DNA from: Plantago elongata
Lineage: Eukaryota; Streptophyta; Magnoliopsida; Lamiales; Plantaginaceae
Reading direction: 5' to 3'
Length of the DNA stretch: 32,095 nt
NCBI GenBank assembly: GCA_036897095.1
Contig: JAYMSP010001444.1
Location: 1 to 32,095 of the forward strand
The translations under genes were made by a program, and so were the position numbers. Under the pieces are notes generated by a model. The model saw nothing but the letters and a program-made list of their open reading frames with translations, did not search any database and was not told the DNA's origin. Below, piece by piece: positions 1 through 11,321 of this stretch (its first letter is position 1; each line of letters begins with the position of its first letter).

Positions 1-1190
1 ACTTTTCTTTGGATCTTCTTTTGGGGGGTTATGAATTTTTTGAGCTTGATTACTAGTCTCCCAATAACCTTACTAGTTACACTTTCATCCCTCTATTCTT
101 AATAATAGTATTGAAGGACAGATTTCATAAATTAATTACAAAATAATTTAATAAATTCAAAATAATTTAAAGACTAAAATAATATCAAACACATTTATAA
201 TTAAACTCATAAACAATTTATATTTTAATATTTTTATTATTTTTTAATATTATATTTATATCATTTTATTTAATTTATTGTAGTTTTAACGTTTAATAAT
301 TTAAAGATATGAAAAGAAAGAGAAAGAAACAAAAAAATTAAAAATAAGGCTATATTTGGAAACTAAATTTTAAAAATAAAAAATGGAACTAATATGTTAT
401 TATTAACTTTATAAGAACTGATCTGTAATTAGGTGATTTATGGGATTACTATTCAATTCTCCCCCTTTACTATTGAGTGTTTAAGGTTGATGATCTAAAT
501 CTTGTTCTACATTGAAAGTTCAAATTAGGGGTCTCTTGAGTCTTGACTCTTGACTATACTCTATATGTACAACCTAGTCAATCTAAGAAAACATTTGTGT
601 GATGTAAATTTAGTATTAAACCGACCATTAGTGTTTACACGTATTTAAATAAAAACTTTAAACTCAATTGCTCTAGCTCTATTTGGTTATAACTTATATA
701 TATTACATTTCAGTTCGATTTAGTATAATGAATTCAAGTTGAAAATAACAAAGACTTAATAGTATGTTTGGGTCATGATAAATTAAAAAAGTTTGATATA
801 AGTAAGAACACATTTGTATCAAGTCGAAATGGATGATATTTATTTTTTGTACATAGATTTATTAGAAAGTTATAAATATTTATTATCCAACTGAATATTA
901 TAATTATAATATTATATTTTAAAAAATCACCATTAATTTATTTTGAAATTTTGGGATCACTTAATTTAGTTGCATAAAATGTCCCTAATCCCAAATCAGA
1001 AAACTTGTAGATATTTCAGCCCAACATGTTGAAATAGGATCAACTGGATAAGTCCAAATAAGCTAGAAGTTTGGTCCAAGTGATTTGCATCAACTCAACT
1101 TGCCAAAATTCACTTTGGACACATTTATCACTTTAATTTCTGTAGTCTTGTGATCTTGTCTGTATGTAGTGACTTATCAATAGTCAATAA
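1..1190. other. AT-rich intergenic spacer, no gene seen
   Basis: No ORF with recognisable protein similarity. The stretch is AT-rich with poly-A/T tracts and no clear inverted-repeat element. It may contain old transposon debris that I cannot classify. Confidence 0.5.
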
Positions 1191-1220
1191 CCAAACCAAA
1201 CCAAACCAAACCAAACCAAA
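1191..1220. repeat. (CCAAA)6 pentanucleotide microsatellite
   Basis: Six perfect tandem copies of CCAAA, read directly. A simple sequence repeat, probably length-polymorphic. Confidence 0.95.
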
Positions 1221-2325
1221 GTGTAATTTTTACACTTATCAACAAATATTAGTCACTAATTGTGTTTTTCTCCATATGGTTGCAAATGGTAAACCTTCAA
1301 ACTTAGGTTGCATGAACATGAAATAGCTCATGTTTTTCATCACCTGAACTGAAACAGTAGATTTGATTGTCGTTAATCGATCGATTCCGTCCAATTCTTC
1401 ATCCTTTTTTGCAGGTAGTAATAATTTAATACCTTCATCTAATGCAGATTGTATCATGTTATTGTTCTGTACTTCTGTTCTTATCCGTTCTTAGCACACC
1501 AACTGTTTGTCAGAATGCTACTATTGTATTTCTTGATGAAAATAAAATTCTTAATCTTGAAATATCTCCTTAGGTTTGATACTTGGATCAAATTAGAACC
1601 CGAATGGCCCAAAATAGAGAATTCAGTGTGCTTGTGAAAATCTGAGCAACGACGTAGTTCCCATGTGTCCTCTATGCCCTTATGTCCAAGATTTCACATG
1701 GTTTTCATGTCCAGTGGCTTCCTTCCAAGAAATCAGCAGAATTCGCAGTGTTTCCGCATTGGTTGCACAAACGTTCCAAATTTTTTCGTATCTTCCAATG
1801 TTTTATCACTGTGTTATTAATGTGGCTGCCATTTGTTAGATTTCCCTAGAATTATTGTCATGTCATAATGTGTTAATTATCTTCCCCTAATTGCACATCT
1901 TTCCCTGATCTTCTGCAGTTTAGAACCATAAGTAAACTGTGGGGTGGTGCTAGTATAAGGATGGACATCTTAGAAGAACATTGGAACCAATGCTGCACGA
2001 GAGCAGGTTAGCATGTGGCCTATAATGTAGTCTAAGTTGTCGACGAACAAGCAGGTCAGGATAGGACATAATAATAGTGCAACTTGATGGGGGGTCATTG
2101 AGGTATTGACACCATCTTTCACTAGAATACACTCTTGTCTTGGTTTTCTTTGGAGTATACAGAGCTCTTAGACTGAGAAGTTTACCTTCTTGTTCCAGAA
2201 ACAGTGCATGATATTTCAAGTTTCAACCGTCTCATTGCCACTTGCTTTGTTAAGCATCTCTCTGACCTTTTAGAATCTTCTTGTACTGCAGTTGTATATA
2301 TTCTAGAACTGTTACCCTTTATGAA
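1221..2325. other. Upstream region of the DOG1-domain gene
   Basis: No confidently recognised gene. A 72-codon minus-strand ORF (1239-1457) and an 89-codon one (1950-2219) are open but match no family I know. Pyrimidine-rich tracts ending in CAG at about 1918 and 2290 could be 3' splice sites of 5'-UTR introns of the downstream gene. This part is inference; transcript data would settle it. Confidence 0.35.
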
Positions 2326-3132
2326 ATGGGAGAACGTAACATTACCATCATGGAAAACGGTAATCAGCGTGCTAACCTGAGGTGTTTCCGTGAATGGATG
2401 AATCTCCAAGAGCAAGACCTCTTGGAGCTTCTCCAGGCACTTAACATCCACAAAAATGAACACGATCACGCTACCTCAGTGAGCGAACTCCTACAGAAGA
2501 ATATTCAGCATTTTCAAGAATACGCCGTCCAACGAGCAACCCTGGCTCAAGAAGATATCTTCCCATACTTCTCCCCAACGTGGTGCTCTCCCTTGGAGAA
2601 CTCCATGCTATGGGCCGGAGGCTGCAGGCCCACTCTGTTTGTGAGACTCGTGTACGCTCTTTGCGGAAACGCGATTGTCTCTCACCTCAGCGAGTACCTT
2701 CATGGTGGTACAACTGGATCATGTATCGGTGAGTTATCAGCGAGTCAAATGGGTTTAATTAACTGCTTGCAGATGAGAACCATTCACGAGGAGGACAAAA
2801 TATCGAAGAAGCTGGCAAGTTTGCAGGAGGAGATAGCTGATGACCCGATCGCCATTATGGCTAAGGAGGCAAGGGCTGTGCATGGCGAGACGAGCAGGGA
2901 AGTTACCGAGGCGTTGAATGCCCATGCTGTGTCTATGATGAAGGTACTGAAAGAAGCAGATGGTTTGAGGTTAAGTGCAATGAAAGAGCTGATAGGGATA
3001 TTGACGCCGATTCAAGGAGTGGAGTATCTCGCGTCGGGGAAAAAGCTTCATCTTTGTCTCCACGAATGGGGTATCAGCAGAGACCGTGCGCATGGAAGGA
3101 ACGCATGTTTGTTGGAGAACAATAGTGTTTGA
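2326..3132 (+). CDS. DOG1-domain (DELAY OF GERMINATION 1-like) protein, 268 aa
   Basis: Single uninterrupted exon. Residues about 20-250 form a DOG1 domain: FREWMNLQEQDLLELLQAL (21-39), then WCSPLENSMLWAGGCRPT (86-103), a glutamine/glutamate-rich helical stretch ELSASQMGLINCLQMRTI (136-153), EEDKISKKLASLQEEIADD (155-173), and the C-terminal GILTPIQGVEYLASGKKLHL...HEWG block (224-249). DOG1 domains occur in seed-dormancy regulators such as Arabidopsis DOG1 and its DOGL relatives, and also at the C-terminus of TGA bZIP factors. No bZIP precedes the domain here, so this is the stand-alone DOG1-like type, probably cytosolic or nuclear. Length fits the family (about 230-300 aa). The ATG at 2350 (260 aa) is an equally plausible start. 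An out-of-frame ATG at 2321 overlaps the start region and could act as a short uORF. The family call is firm; a dormancy role for this member is inference. Confidence 0.88.
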   Translation: MGERNITIMENGNQRANLRCFREWMNLQEQDLLELLQALNIHKNEHDHATSVSELLQKNIQHFQEYAVQRATLAQEDIFPYFSPTWCSPLENSMLWAGGCRPTLFVRLVYALCGNAIVSHLSEYLHGGTTGSCIGELSASQMGLINCLQMRTIHEEDKISKKLASLQEEIADDPIAIMAKEARAVHGETSREVTEALNAHAVSMMKVLKEADGLRLSAMKELIGILTPIQGVEYLASGKKLHLCLHEWGISRDRAHGRNACLLENNSV

Positions 3133-3292
3133 TATAGTGAGTGACCTCACGGTTCTGAATGGTGAGTTTTCCAATTGTTTGTTTCAGTTGTTGTTTTCAC
3201 TCTCGGGAGAGAACTTTTGATTTTGCAAGTTTTTCACAATCGTGTGTTGAGCACATGCTGGAATCTGTAATCTAGTGAAATAATGTAATGTT

Positions 3293-3311
3293 ATGCTTCT
3301 ACAAGAAGCAT
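3293..3311 (+). repeat. Perfect 8-bp inverted repeat in the presumed 3' UTR
   Basis: Arms ATGCTTCT and AGAAGCAT around a 3-nt loop, about 165 nt after the DOG1-like stop codon. If transcribed it would form a compact hairpin. Function unknown. Confidence 0.6.
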
Positions 3312-3583
3312 ATCATCAGTGTGGAGCATAATTGATTCCGGTTTGGCACCTTATCTGTCTGTGTTACAATTCCTGTTCTCTGCTTAAATGAAGTTACTCA
3401 GTTGCAGTTCCAGAGCAGACTATAAGGTATGTACTGTTATAATATTTTGAAACAGGATGGCGTAAGCTGCTGCGTAAACTTGACAGGAAGACTGAAGGAA
3501 AGATTCTCAGAAGAAGTTCAAGACAAAACCTGATGGAAGCTTTTGTCTAGTTTGGGAACAGCCATTAGTAACCTGGAGACTTC

Positions 3584-3617
3584 AAACAGGATGATCAATT
3601 TGCTGATCATCCTGTTT
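3584..3617. repeat. Perfect 14-bp inverted repeat, 6-nt loop
   Basis: Arms AAACAGGATGATCA (3584-3597) and TGATCATCCTGTTT (3604-3617) around ATTTGC. The arms are fully complementary by eye. Too short for a typical plant pre-miRNA. Confidence 0.8.
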
Positions 3618-5375
3618 TGTTCAATCTTGAACAGAAATTCTCTGATAAATCCTTATATTTTCATCCAAATATGTGCCTATATTGTGAAGTATTTGACTCT
3701 CAAGCGCGGCCGAATACTCAAAGGTGAAGTTTGGGTTTATGTTGAACCTGTCCTGCAGCAGAGTTTGGATTCTAATGTTGACAGAGACAACATGAAAAAA
3801 GGAGCTAAATCTCAGAATGTATTACTATTATGTCATAGAAATTATAAATTCTCTCAATAGTAATTTGGATATTAGATGATAAACTAGCTAATGGGGAAAA
3901 TTTATAGATCATTTAGGTACTATTTCGAAAATAAATTTGTCAAGATAAGTCATGGTTAAACACAATCTGAATTGAAGAAAAGTAAAATTTTCTCTTACAA
4001 ATTACGAATTTCATCTCAAATAACTCCTTAAAAATATCCAGTAACGCTAGACTAGCATGTGTTAATAAGTTGCAACTCGAGGGCTAGGTTCATTCATCTT
4101 GAAATTCGTGTAATATAAACTTGTTCGCCATATATTAAAATATCATATGTTAGATTGTAATGATAAAGTAATTGTTTGTGATATAATTTAAATCGAGTGC
4201 ATTTTTCTCAATAAAAAATTGAGTTTTTTTCATTTATATCATATCCTAATTCCTAAACAGTCTAAAAGTAACCTATTTAGATCGATAGTTAGATGGATAA
4301 TAATTGTATCGATAATATGAAAACTCAACTTTACCAACTAAAAACTAGACTTGTTAAATTTGAATGTAAAAGAAACCAGCAAGTTACAATCTCATTCAAT
4401 AAAAGTAAAAAGGAAGTTGGAATATTCCACCTTTTTCTTTATCCAGCAATCCTGTGATCTTCCCACTGCAATAATTTATGATCCTCAGTCACTATAATGA
4501 AAGAGTCAAAAATAGGATTGATGAAGTGAAATCCTCGTCAACAAATCACCAGACCATTAGCCTGTCATCTTCCACCAACAGAAAACAGAAATGTACATGG
4601 CAATGACAACATGTTGCCAACATCTTTTTGTAATAGCTTAGTTCACTCAACTGCTAAAGATTACTTTTTTTACTACTTTCTTAGGTTGCTTCCCATTCTT
4701 GATTTCATTGGCAAATTTGGATTAGTGTTGTTCATCAAACATACATGCATGATCAGCTTAAAGTTTGCTGTGAATGTCATTTTCTTTCTCCATTTAACAA
4801 GATCATATAGGAGTACTTTGGAGTAGGATGTGATGTGTAGGTGTTGATTAGCCACACGTATGTGATCCCGCTCTTGAGGAGTGTGTGGAAACATTATATG
4901 TGGTTACTTCGTCTCACATGAAACTTTCCGTTTCTTCCTTATCACTACATGTACAAATAAAGGAGGTTTACTATTTTAATGAGCTGAATAAACTTGTGAT
5001 TAACTAATTAAAAGTTGTTATATGTTATGCATTCTCTGTAATAAATTCATCTTGAAAATAAACTCATTAAATTTATAAGCTCGTGTCATACAAAACTTTC
5101 GTGGTAACACGTAAGTGTAATGTGATATGTTTGTATCTTACCCAGCAATGTATATGGATTTTGCAACAAGGTTGATAATGAGGTAAGTTTTCAACTTTTG
5201 AAATTTAACTAGTAAGTGGAAAAGGTGATGTACTTGAACTAAGAAAAGACAACAAATTTGTATATAACTATTATTATATATGTTGCAAATTAATTTATTG
5301 CAAGTAATCATGTAGTTATCCAGATGACATTTTTTGGTGTGAGATAAGTTTGTTCACTTAAATAGGTGTGGAGAT

Positions 5376-6475
5376 AGTTGGTTAAAAATTATAACTATAA
5401 TCATAATTTTAATTTTGATTACAATCATAACTATAACTATTTAAATAATAATTATAACCGAAATAATTATTCGCCGGTTTTGATTCGATCATAAAACATC
5501 GAAAATTATAGGTTTAGGTTATTTTTGAAAATAACCTACCGTTAAAAGTGAAAACAGAAAATTTCGACATCGTCTTCTTCTCCACAACGGCACAGTCGCA
5601 CAGCTCCAGCGCCGCAGCTCCATGACTCCGTCTTCTCTGGCTACTCTGTCTCCAGGTACATCTTCCTTCTTCGGTTCTTCTTCACAATTCACATTCTCAA
5701 ATCTCAATTTCGATCGTCTTCCTTCAATTTTCCTTCAATTTCGTCTTGCTGCGACTCTGCTCGTTCAATTGCATTTTCCTTGTTCAAATCTCAATTTCCT
5801 TTATTTCGTTCAAATCTTGCTGCGACTCTGCGACTCTGCTCGTTCAAATCTCAAATTCATTTTCCTTCAAATCTCAATTTCCTCTTATTTTCCTTCAATT
5901 TCGTTTTCCTCGTTCAAATTTCAATTTTCAATTTTCACTCGTCTTCAAATTCCATGATTTTTTTAGCTATGAGTTTTCTGTTCAGAGTTTAGACAGTTGG
6001 TCTAGTATATATCGAGAACCAAACAAGAACATATAAAAACTGAGATAATATGCAGAAATCAAATGAACAGGATATAAAAAATCTCAGCTTGGATACAAAT
6101 AATCCAGTTTTTTTTTTTTTTAGTATTATTACATTTTTTTATGAAAAAATAATTTTTCGGGCCCAAAAAATTAAATCCGAATTCAAAATCAGATTTATTG
6201 ACTCGAAATATGAGCCCGTGCAAATTTTGTTCAAAATGGATGTTTGAAAGTGCTTATATGACGATTTGAAATTTTTGTGCTCGAAAAATAGAATATTCAA
6301 GATTAAAGAAAAAATAACGGTTTTTAACCATAATCGTAATTGAAAATCGAATATGTTATAATTGTAACCAGTCGGTTGCTGAACGATTACGGTTACAGTT
6401 ATAGTTAATAATCGTTCAGAAAAAATAAATAATTTTTAACTGGTTATAATTATGGTTATAATTTTTAATCAATCA
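5376..6475. mobile_element. Non-autonomous inverted-repeat DNA element, possibly hAT-like
   Basis: The left end contains GGTTAAAAATTATAACTATA (5380-5399) and the right end the inverse, TATGGTTATAATTTTTAATC (6451-6470). Both ends carry many degenerate GGTTATAA/ATAACC subterminal motifs, a pattern seen in plant hAT elements. The interior (5560-5950) is pyrimidine-rich and resembles a gene's 5' leader. It holds imperfect tandem copies of a TTCAAATCTCAATTTCCTT-like unit. The overlapping ORFs there (5622-6036) are low-complexity consequences of that repeat. I could not fix exact termini or a target-site duplication, so the superfamily is tentative. Confidence 0.5.
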
Positions 6476-6777
6476 CTTGATGACCTACGGTTAATGACTA
6501 AATTGCCAAGTAAGTTCCTTTTAGAATTTTAAGGTTTTCAATTATATCCCAACTATTGACTTGATTGTTAGTAAGTTCATTTTATACACCATAGTTAAAC
6601 ATTTTACCAGAGATATAATGTTTCATAGCCATCGCGACCAAAGCAATTTCATATCTTTACAACTTGTTAAGTCTTTAAGAGTCGTGATTGTTTACTCCAA
6701 ACTTTATATGGCACTAATTTGGATATTATTGCATTATGCTTTTTCGTCAAGTTTATCTCCAAATTATAAAATATCCA

Positions 6778-6806
6778 CTAGTTCTAACCCGTAATGATGC
6801 TACGGT
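6778..6806 (-). mobile_element. Helitron-type 3' terminus (minus strand)
   Basis: Read on the minus strand, this is ACCGTAGCATCATTACGGGT, a 5-bp stem CCGTA/TACGG, then a short spacer and CTAG, followed by T. A short hairpin just upstream of CTRR and insertion next to T is the Helitron 3'-end signature. The element body would extend to higher coordinates. I did not find the TC 5' end, so this may be a solo or truncated end. Confidence 0.5.
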
Positions 6807-7190
6807 ATAGTTCACTTATTAAATAAATATAAAAGGTAGTATACAATAATAATAATCAGATAAAGAAATCAAAGTAAATGAAAATACGATACATTTCATT
6901 GCATAGAATAAATTCAATGAAGTCATTTAATTACTTGTAAAAATTGTGGGTCATGGTGTCGGTGGTAGTCTTTCTTCATCCAATAATATATCATTGAATT
7001 TTTTTTGTTAACGATAGAAAATGTGAAATACGATTCATCATGACGGATATGCTTTTATATCGGATCCGATCGTACTTGACCTGTTAATAAAAATATTATC
7101 CTTTAAACACGAAAAAAATAAAAAATTATGCAACACAATCAATATGGGTGGTTCCTAACAACCCCCACGGTGGTATGCGGTCACCCCCAC

Positions 7191-7212
7191 CACACACACA
7201 CACACACACACA
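7191..7212. repeat. (CA)n microsatellite
   Basis: About eleven CA dinucleotides in a row, read directly. Confidence 0.9.
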
Positions 7213-8159
7213 AATAGTATTCTATAATCATAGTTTCACGTGTTATTATTTTTTATTTTCATCCCACTCGACATGTTATGCATATTAATAAGATAGAGAA
7301 AAGATGATGAGAGATTCCCCGTCTAAAGAGTATCCCTCAAGTTTCATCACGTACCACGTGCGTGCCCATTATGGATTAGAAAAGTAGATAGAAGATTGAA
7401 AAAAAGTTTTCCCGCCTAGACAACCCCCACCACAAAAAAATAAAAAATAAAAAACTACCGAGGCACATGCATACAAATTTCAATGTACAGACATAATCTT
7501 ACATGCTACGATTGTAAATATATATGTTTAATATTGTAAGCGAATAGTTTGTAGGTTTTTTTTATTATTTTTAGTATATTTGTTCCAATCAAGCTTCATA
7601 ATTCTTTTTGACAATGTTTGGATTGAATTTTCTACTCGTACAGTTGATAAATAAAATAAAATGGGTCGGACAATACCAATCTTGTTCACCTAAATTGGCA
7701 CTTTCTCGACCTAGAGCACTTTTTTTTTTCATTTCTTCATGGGGCACTTTTTTTTCTTTATTAATATTTACTCATTATTATCAAGCATTCATCTTAAACT
7801 TAAGTATTATTTCAAAATACATGAAATAATCCCGTTGAATCTTTTTTAATTTATTTATTTTTAATATATACATAATGAGATATTTTTACTTTTCTCTTTT
7901 TGAAATGTATGAAGAATATATATTGTTTTATTATAAGATATCATTGTAAAAATTTAATGTATAATATACAACTCATATGCGCCATTAACTTACAACTATA
8001 TAAATTAGGTTGTGACTTATATGAATTTTATTATAAGTTAATATTTTCTTAAAATTTTTTTAAATATTAAGAAAATTCATGACGTAGAGGTTTAATAAAA
8101 TAAATAATAAATAATACTATCTCAAACATCGTTAAGCACCTCCGTGTAGCCCATATTAT

Positions 8160-9860
8160 TTGTAGTGGCAACGAATTTGACTATAGAATCACGTTTTCAA
8201 GATGAAATTTTATCATTCTTAAATTTGAATTTACCCCTTTTAATTGAGTTATAAAATTTTAATTATGACGTTCTTAGAATTTCTCTTCAAAACCCCTCCC
8301 CCTCCACCAGTTAAGTTATTCTTCCTCAAAATTTAGTTTACCTTTTATTAAAGTTTCAAAGATGATTTTTTTTAATTTCTTAAGTTATTACTTTAGCCGT
8401 TTTTTAGTATGCTTACATATATACATATAGAATTGAATATGACATCTTGAATAGATTTCTCATCAAGCTCATTATTCTAATTGGGTTAAATTCCAACAAT
8501 GGAACTATCCCATCCTTAGAATTTAAATTTACTGTTAAGTAAAAACTATTTGCTTTCTAGAGTTTCACTCTCATTCATATATTGAGTTTAGAATTATTTC
8601 ATTTTTATAGTTCATATATCTTCAAATTTATATTCTAATTTGGAATTATTCTAAGCACGTTTAGAGAGTACTTTACAATATAGTGTGGTTTATCATTCGA
8701 GTAAAGCTCTCGAGTTGTAATTTTTCATCCATACAATTAGTTTTTACTTTGAATAGAATTTTCAAGTTGGAATTATTCCATATTATAGTTGAATTTACCC
8801 ATTAAAATTGTATTTTTCTCATTCGTAAAGTTGGTTTTCTCATGTTTCAATAGTTAGTTTGCAATTTGAATTGAATTTTCCAATAAGGAAATACAATGTT
8901 CTTATAATTGGGTTTTTCAATTAAACATAATTTATAAGTTGAAATTATCAAATTTTTAGATTTTTTTCTTATACAGTGCAATTTGTACTTCTAATTGAGT
9001 TTTCAAGTCCGGTTTATTGCAGTTCTACACTTGTATGCTATTTGAATTAATTCTCAAGTTAAAATATTCACTAGAGTGTTTGAGATGTAATTCTAACTCA
9101 ATTTTAATCGAGGTAGCCTTCGATTTTAATTGAGTTTTCAAGTTCGAAATATTACCATTTTTAACCCACCTTCTATTTACAACTCAATTAAATTTCGCTA
9201 TCTACTATCCTTTTTCTTTCACTAATTTTATTCATATTGTAACAACCTTAAACTAATCAAACTATTTAAAAACATATTACACATATCACTTCACTTTTAA
9301 GAACACTACATATAATTTTAACTCTATCCAAGCAAAACATTTTCACAACTCAAATAGAATTTCGTTACTATTCATATGATGAAACTCTGTTAAAATTTAG
9401 TCAATTAAAGTTATAAGCCAAACAACCTACACATTTGTAAATTTATTACTTTTCAGTTTCACATTGGAATCAAGGTTTTAACAACACAGTTTTATATTTT
9501 ATATAGTGTGGTTACGACTCAAATAGAGCTTTCAAGTTGGATTTATCACATTTCAAATATGACTTAATTATCTAATTATTAGAGTTAATATATATGTCCT
9601 TCAAATTGAGTAATCAAACTGAGCTTTCAAGTTTTAAAAATATCATTCTTAAAGTAACTTTGACTGTTTTCTAGTGGAAATTATCCAATTCTCTTAGTTT
9701 GATTGAACATTAAAATTGAGTTTCTGAATTAGATTGATCTTAATTTTACAGTTGAACTTAGCTTTTGAATTGTGTTTTTAAGTTTTAAATATTCAATTTT
9801 GTAAGAATTTGTATAGCAAAAGTGGTTTACTCTTTAAATAGTGTTCTCAAATTGAAACTA
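8160..9860. repeat. Degenerate tandem-repeat block 1 (GAGTTTTCAAGTTGGAATTAT family)
   Basis: Dozens of diverged units of about 50-60 bp with a core like TTGAGTTTTCAAGTTGGAAT, followed by ATT and then an AT-rich spacer with GTTTAC or CATTCTTA. The module at about 9160-9330 clearly matches 16045-16200 in block 2 (both contain CACCT.CTATT.ACAACTCA and later CCTTAAAC.AAT), so the two blocks are one dispersed family. No coding potential. Old satellite-like DNA or the decayed interior of a large element. Confidence 0.65.
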
Positions 9861-10542
9861 TCTTATATTTCCTCCATCCCGTCCATGTACTTATCCTATT
9901 TATCTCTCTCGACTTGAACCTCGTGAGGTAGGCCTTGACTCTCCGGAGTCGAGTTGATTGGTTAAAATGGCATGGAGGCATCTCCTTAATCCTTATCTTA
10001 TTTTTCTATCTAGAAAAATATGGTGCTAGCCCATTTTTATTTTTGTTTGAAGAGATCTACTAATTCTTTTTCATTTGGATCGGTCAATCATCTCCAACTA
10101 TGAATACAAATTAATATTAAACTGCAGATGTAAATATTTAATTTTTAATTGATCAATTACATACAAAACTCCTATTAAAAGCCTCATTTACATCTGAATA
10201 CCCATTAGCCAAACAATTACATCCAGGTCCTTTAATTTTCGCTGAAAATTTATTGACCGAATTAGCTGCTACAACAAGTTAAGTTGGAACCAAACACGGG
10301 CTTATTAAATTTTCAAAAAGTTATGCAAACTCCCATGTTTCTTCTCTCCAGTCAGTCTTTATCGTCGTTCTTCTTCTCCGACGATCTTCTTCGTTCTTCT
10401 TCTCCTCTTCTCTGATCTATCTTCTTGCCATTCTTCGATGAGCAGAATTGAACTGAACTGAATGAAGTTCAGTTGAAGAGAACGGAGCCTTAGTTGAAAT
10501 ATTATTAGATTGTTTCATATTAATTGGTTTGTAAATATACTA
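9861..10542. other. Spacer between repeat block 1 and the Stowaway-like MITE
   Basis: No gene. At 9870-9900 there is a CTCCATCCCGTCC-like motif that resembles one Stowaway end, but no partner end is visible. At 10330-10440 there is a CTTCTTC-rich tract like a plant 5' leader with no ORF behind it. Confidence 0.35.
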
Positions 10543-10724
10543 CTCCCTCCGCCCCATAACAAATGCCTTATATTCTATTTATATATGTCTCAATACAAAT
10601 CTTTTATTTCTATTTCTAGCAACATTTTCAAACTATTTACAATCAATGTGAATTTGTCACCGAACATTTTACATTAAACATTGTGTTCAAAAGAAAATGA
10701 ACATTTGTTCTGAAACGGAGGAAG
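10543..10724. mobile_element. Stowaway-type MITE (Tc1/mariner), 182 bp
   Basis: Left end CTCCCTCCGCCCCATAACAA and right end, read inverted, CTTCCTCCGTTTCAGAACAA. This is the classic Stowaway terminal inverted repeat (CTCCCTCCGTYYC). TA dinucleotides flank it at 10541-10542 and 10725-10726, the expected target duplication. No coding capacity, as usual for MITEs of this length. Confidence 0.88.
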
Positions 10725-10726
10725 TA

Positions 10727-11321
10727 TATAAGAAGAATCTATTTAAATATAATGATAAAAGTTAAACATTTTCGATAAATATAATTTTTTTTTTCTTGCT
10801 TCAATTTACCACACCAAACTTTTGAATTATGTGGCATGTCTACTTTTACATCTCCACCATCATTTTTACCATATGTATATTTATTTAGATTAACATTACA
10901 TAAACAATTTAAAAACTCTACATTGATATTTAATATAGCTTTATTTTGATTCTATATGTCCGAATTATCTTCTACGTGTGTTAAGTTAATTTAATCTCAA
11001 AGATAGACTGTTTAACATGGTTATAAGAAATTATAAGTAATTGATACTACGTTGCAATACTTTTATCTTTATTTCTTATATTGTATATTTGGCCAAAAAA
11101 GTTGTAAAAAGCAACTAAAACTCCTTATAAACCTGTCTGTAACTAATATTACGAGTAGAACAAATAAGAAAATAACAACATTACTATTAATAAAATATGA
11201 CTTTTGCCAAAGATATAATTATTGTGAAAACACCAAAGTAATAGATGATTTCGTTTTCTTCTCATCATTAATCAATATAATTCATTTCAATAATGGCTCA
11301 TTTATAATTCCTTTTCTCTAT
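10727..11321. other. AT-rich spacer, no gene seen
   Basis: No recognised gene. The 115-codon plus-strand ORF at 11052-11399 starts at a non-ATG codon, runs into the left arm of the fold-back element, and is not credible as a gene. Confidence 0.4.

Larger units (their letters stand above)
3133..5370. other. Downstream/intergenic region after the DOG1-like gene
   Basis: About 3133-3330 is probably the 3' UTR. A stretch at 3460-3530, preceded by a TTTTGAAACAG acceptor-like site, looks exon-like but carries a stop and I do not recognise it. The rest is AT-rich. The short ORFs at 3543-3860 and 4611-4894 have no recognisable similarity and are probably chance. Confidence 0.4.
6476..8159. other. 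Non-genic stretch with a Helitron end and simple repeats
   Basis: Apart from the Helitron-like terminus near 6778 and the CA microsatellite near 7191, this is AT-rich DNA without a recognisable gene. The ORF at 7608-7829 begins at a TTG, runs through poly-T and is not convincing. CCCCCACC-rich patches at 7155-7195 and 7420-7435 suggest a diverged repeat. Confidence 0.4.

Noticed and set aside
1239-1457. 72-codon minus-strand ORF as a gene
   Set aside because: No family recognised, no supporting splice or promoter context, short. Kept only as a remark.
1950-2469. Minus-strand ORFs opposite and upstream of the DOG1-like gene
   Set aside because: The part over the gene is antisense shadow; the rest has no recognisable domain.
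3543-3860. 105-codon plus-strand ORF
   Set aside because: Begins at TTG, crosses a perfect hairpin and matches nothing I know.
5622-6036. Phe/Ser/Leu-rich overlapping ORFs as proteins
   Set aside because: All three frames are open because of the TTCAAATCTCAATTT repeat. Low-complexity artefact.
9871-9900. A second Stowaway MITE
   Set aside because: Only one CTCCATCCCGTCC-like end is present, with no inverse partner within several hundred bp.
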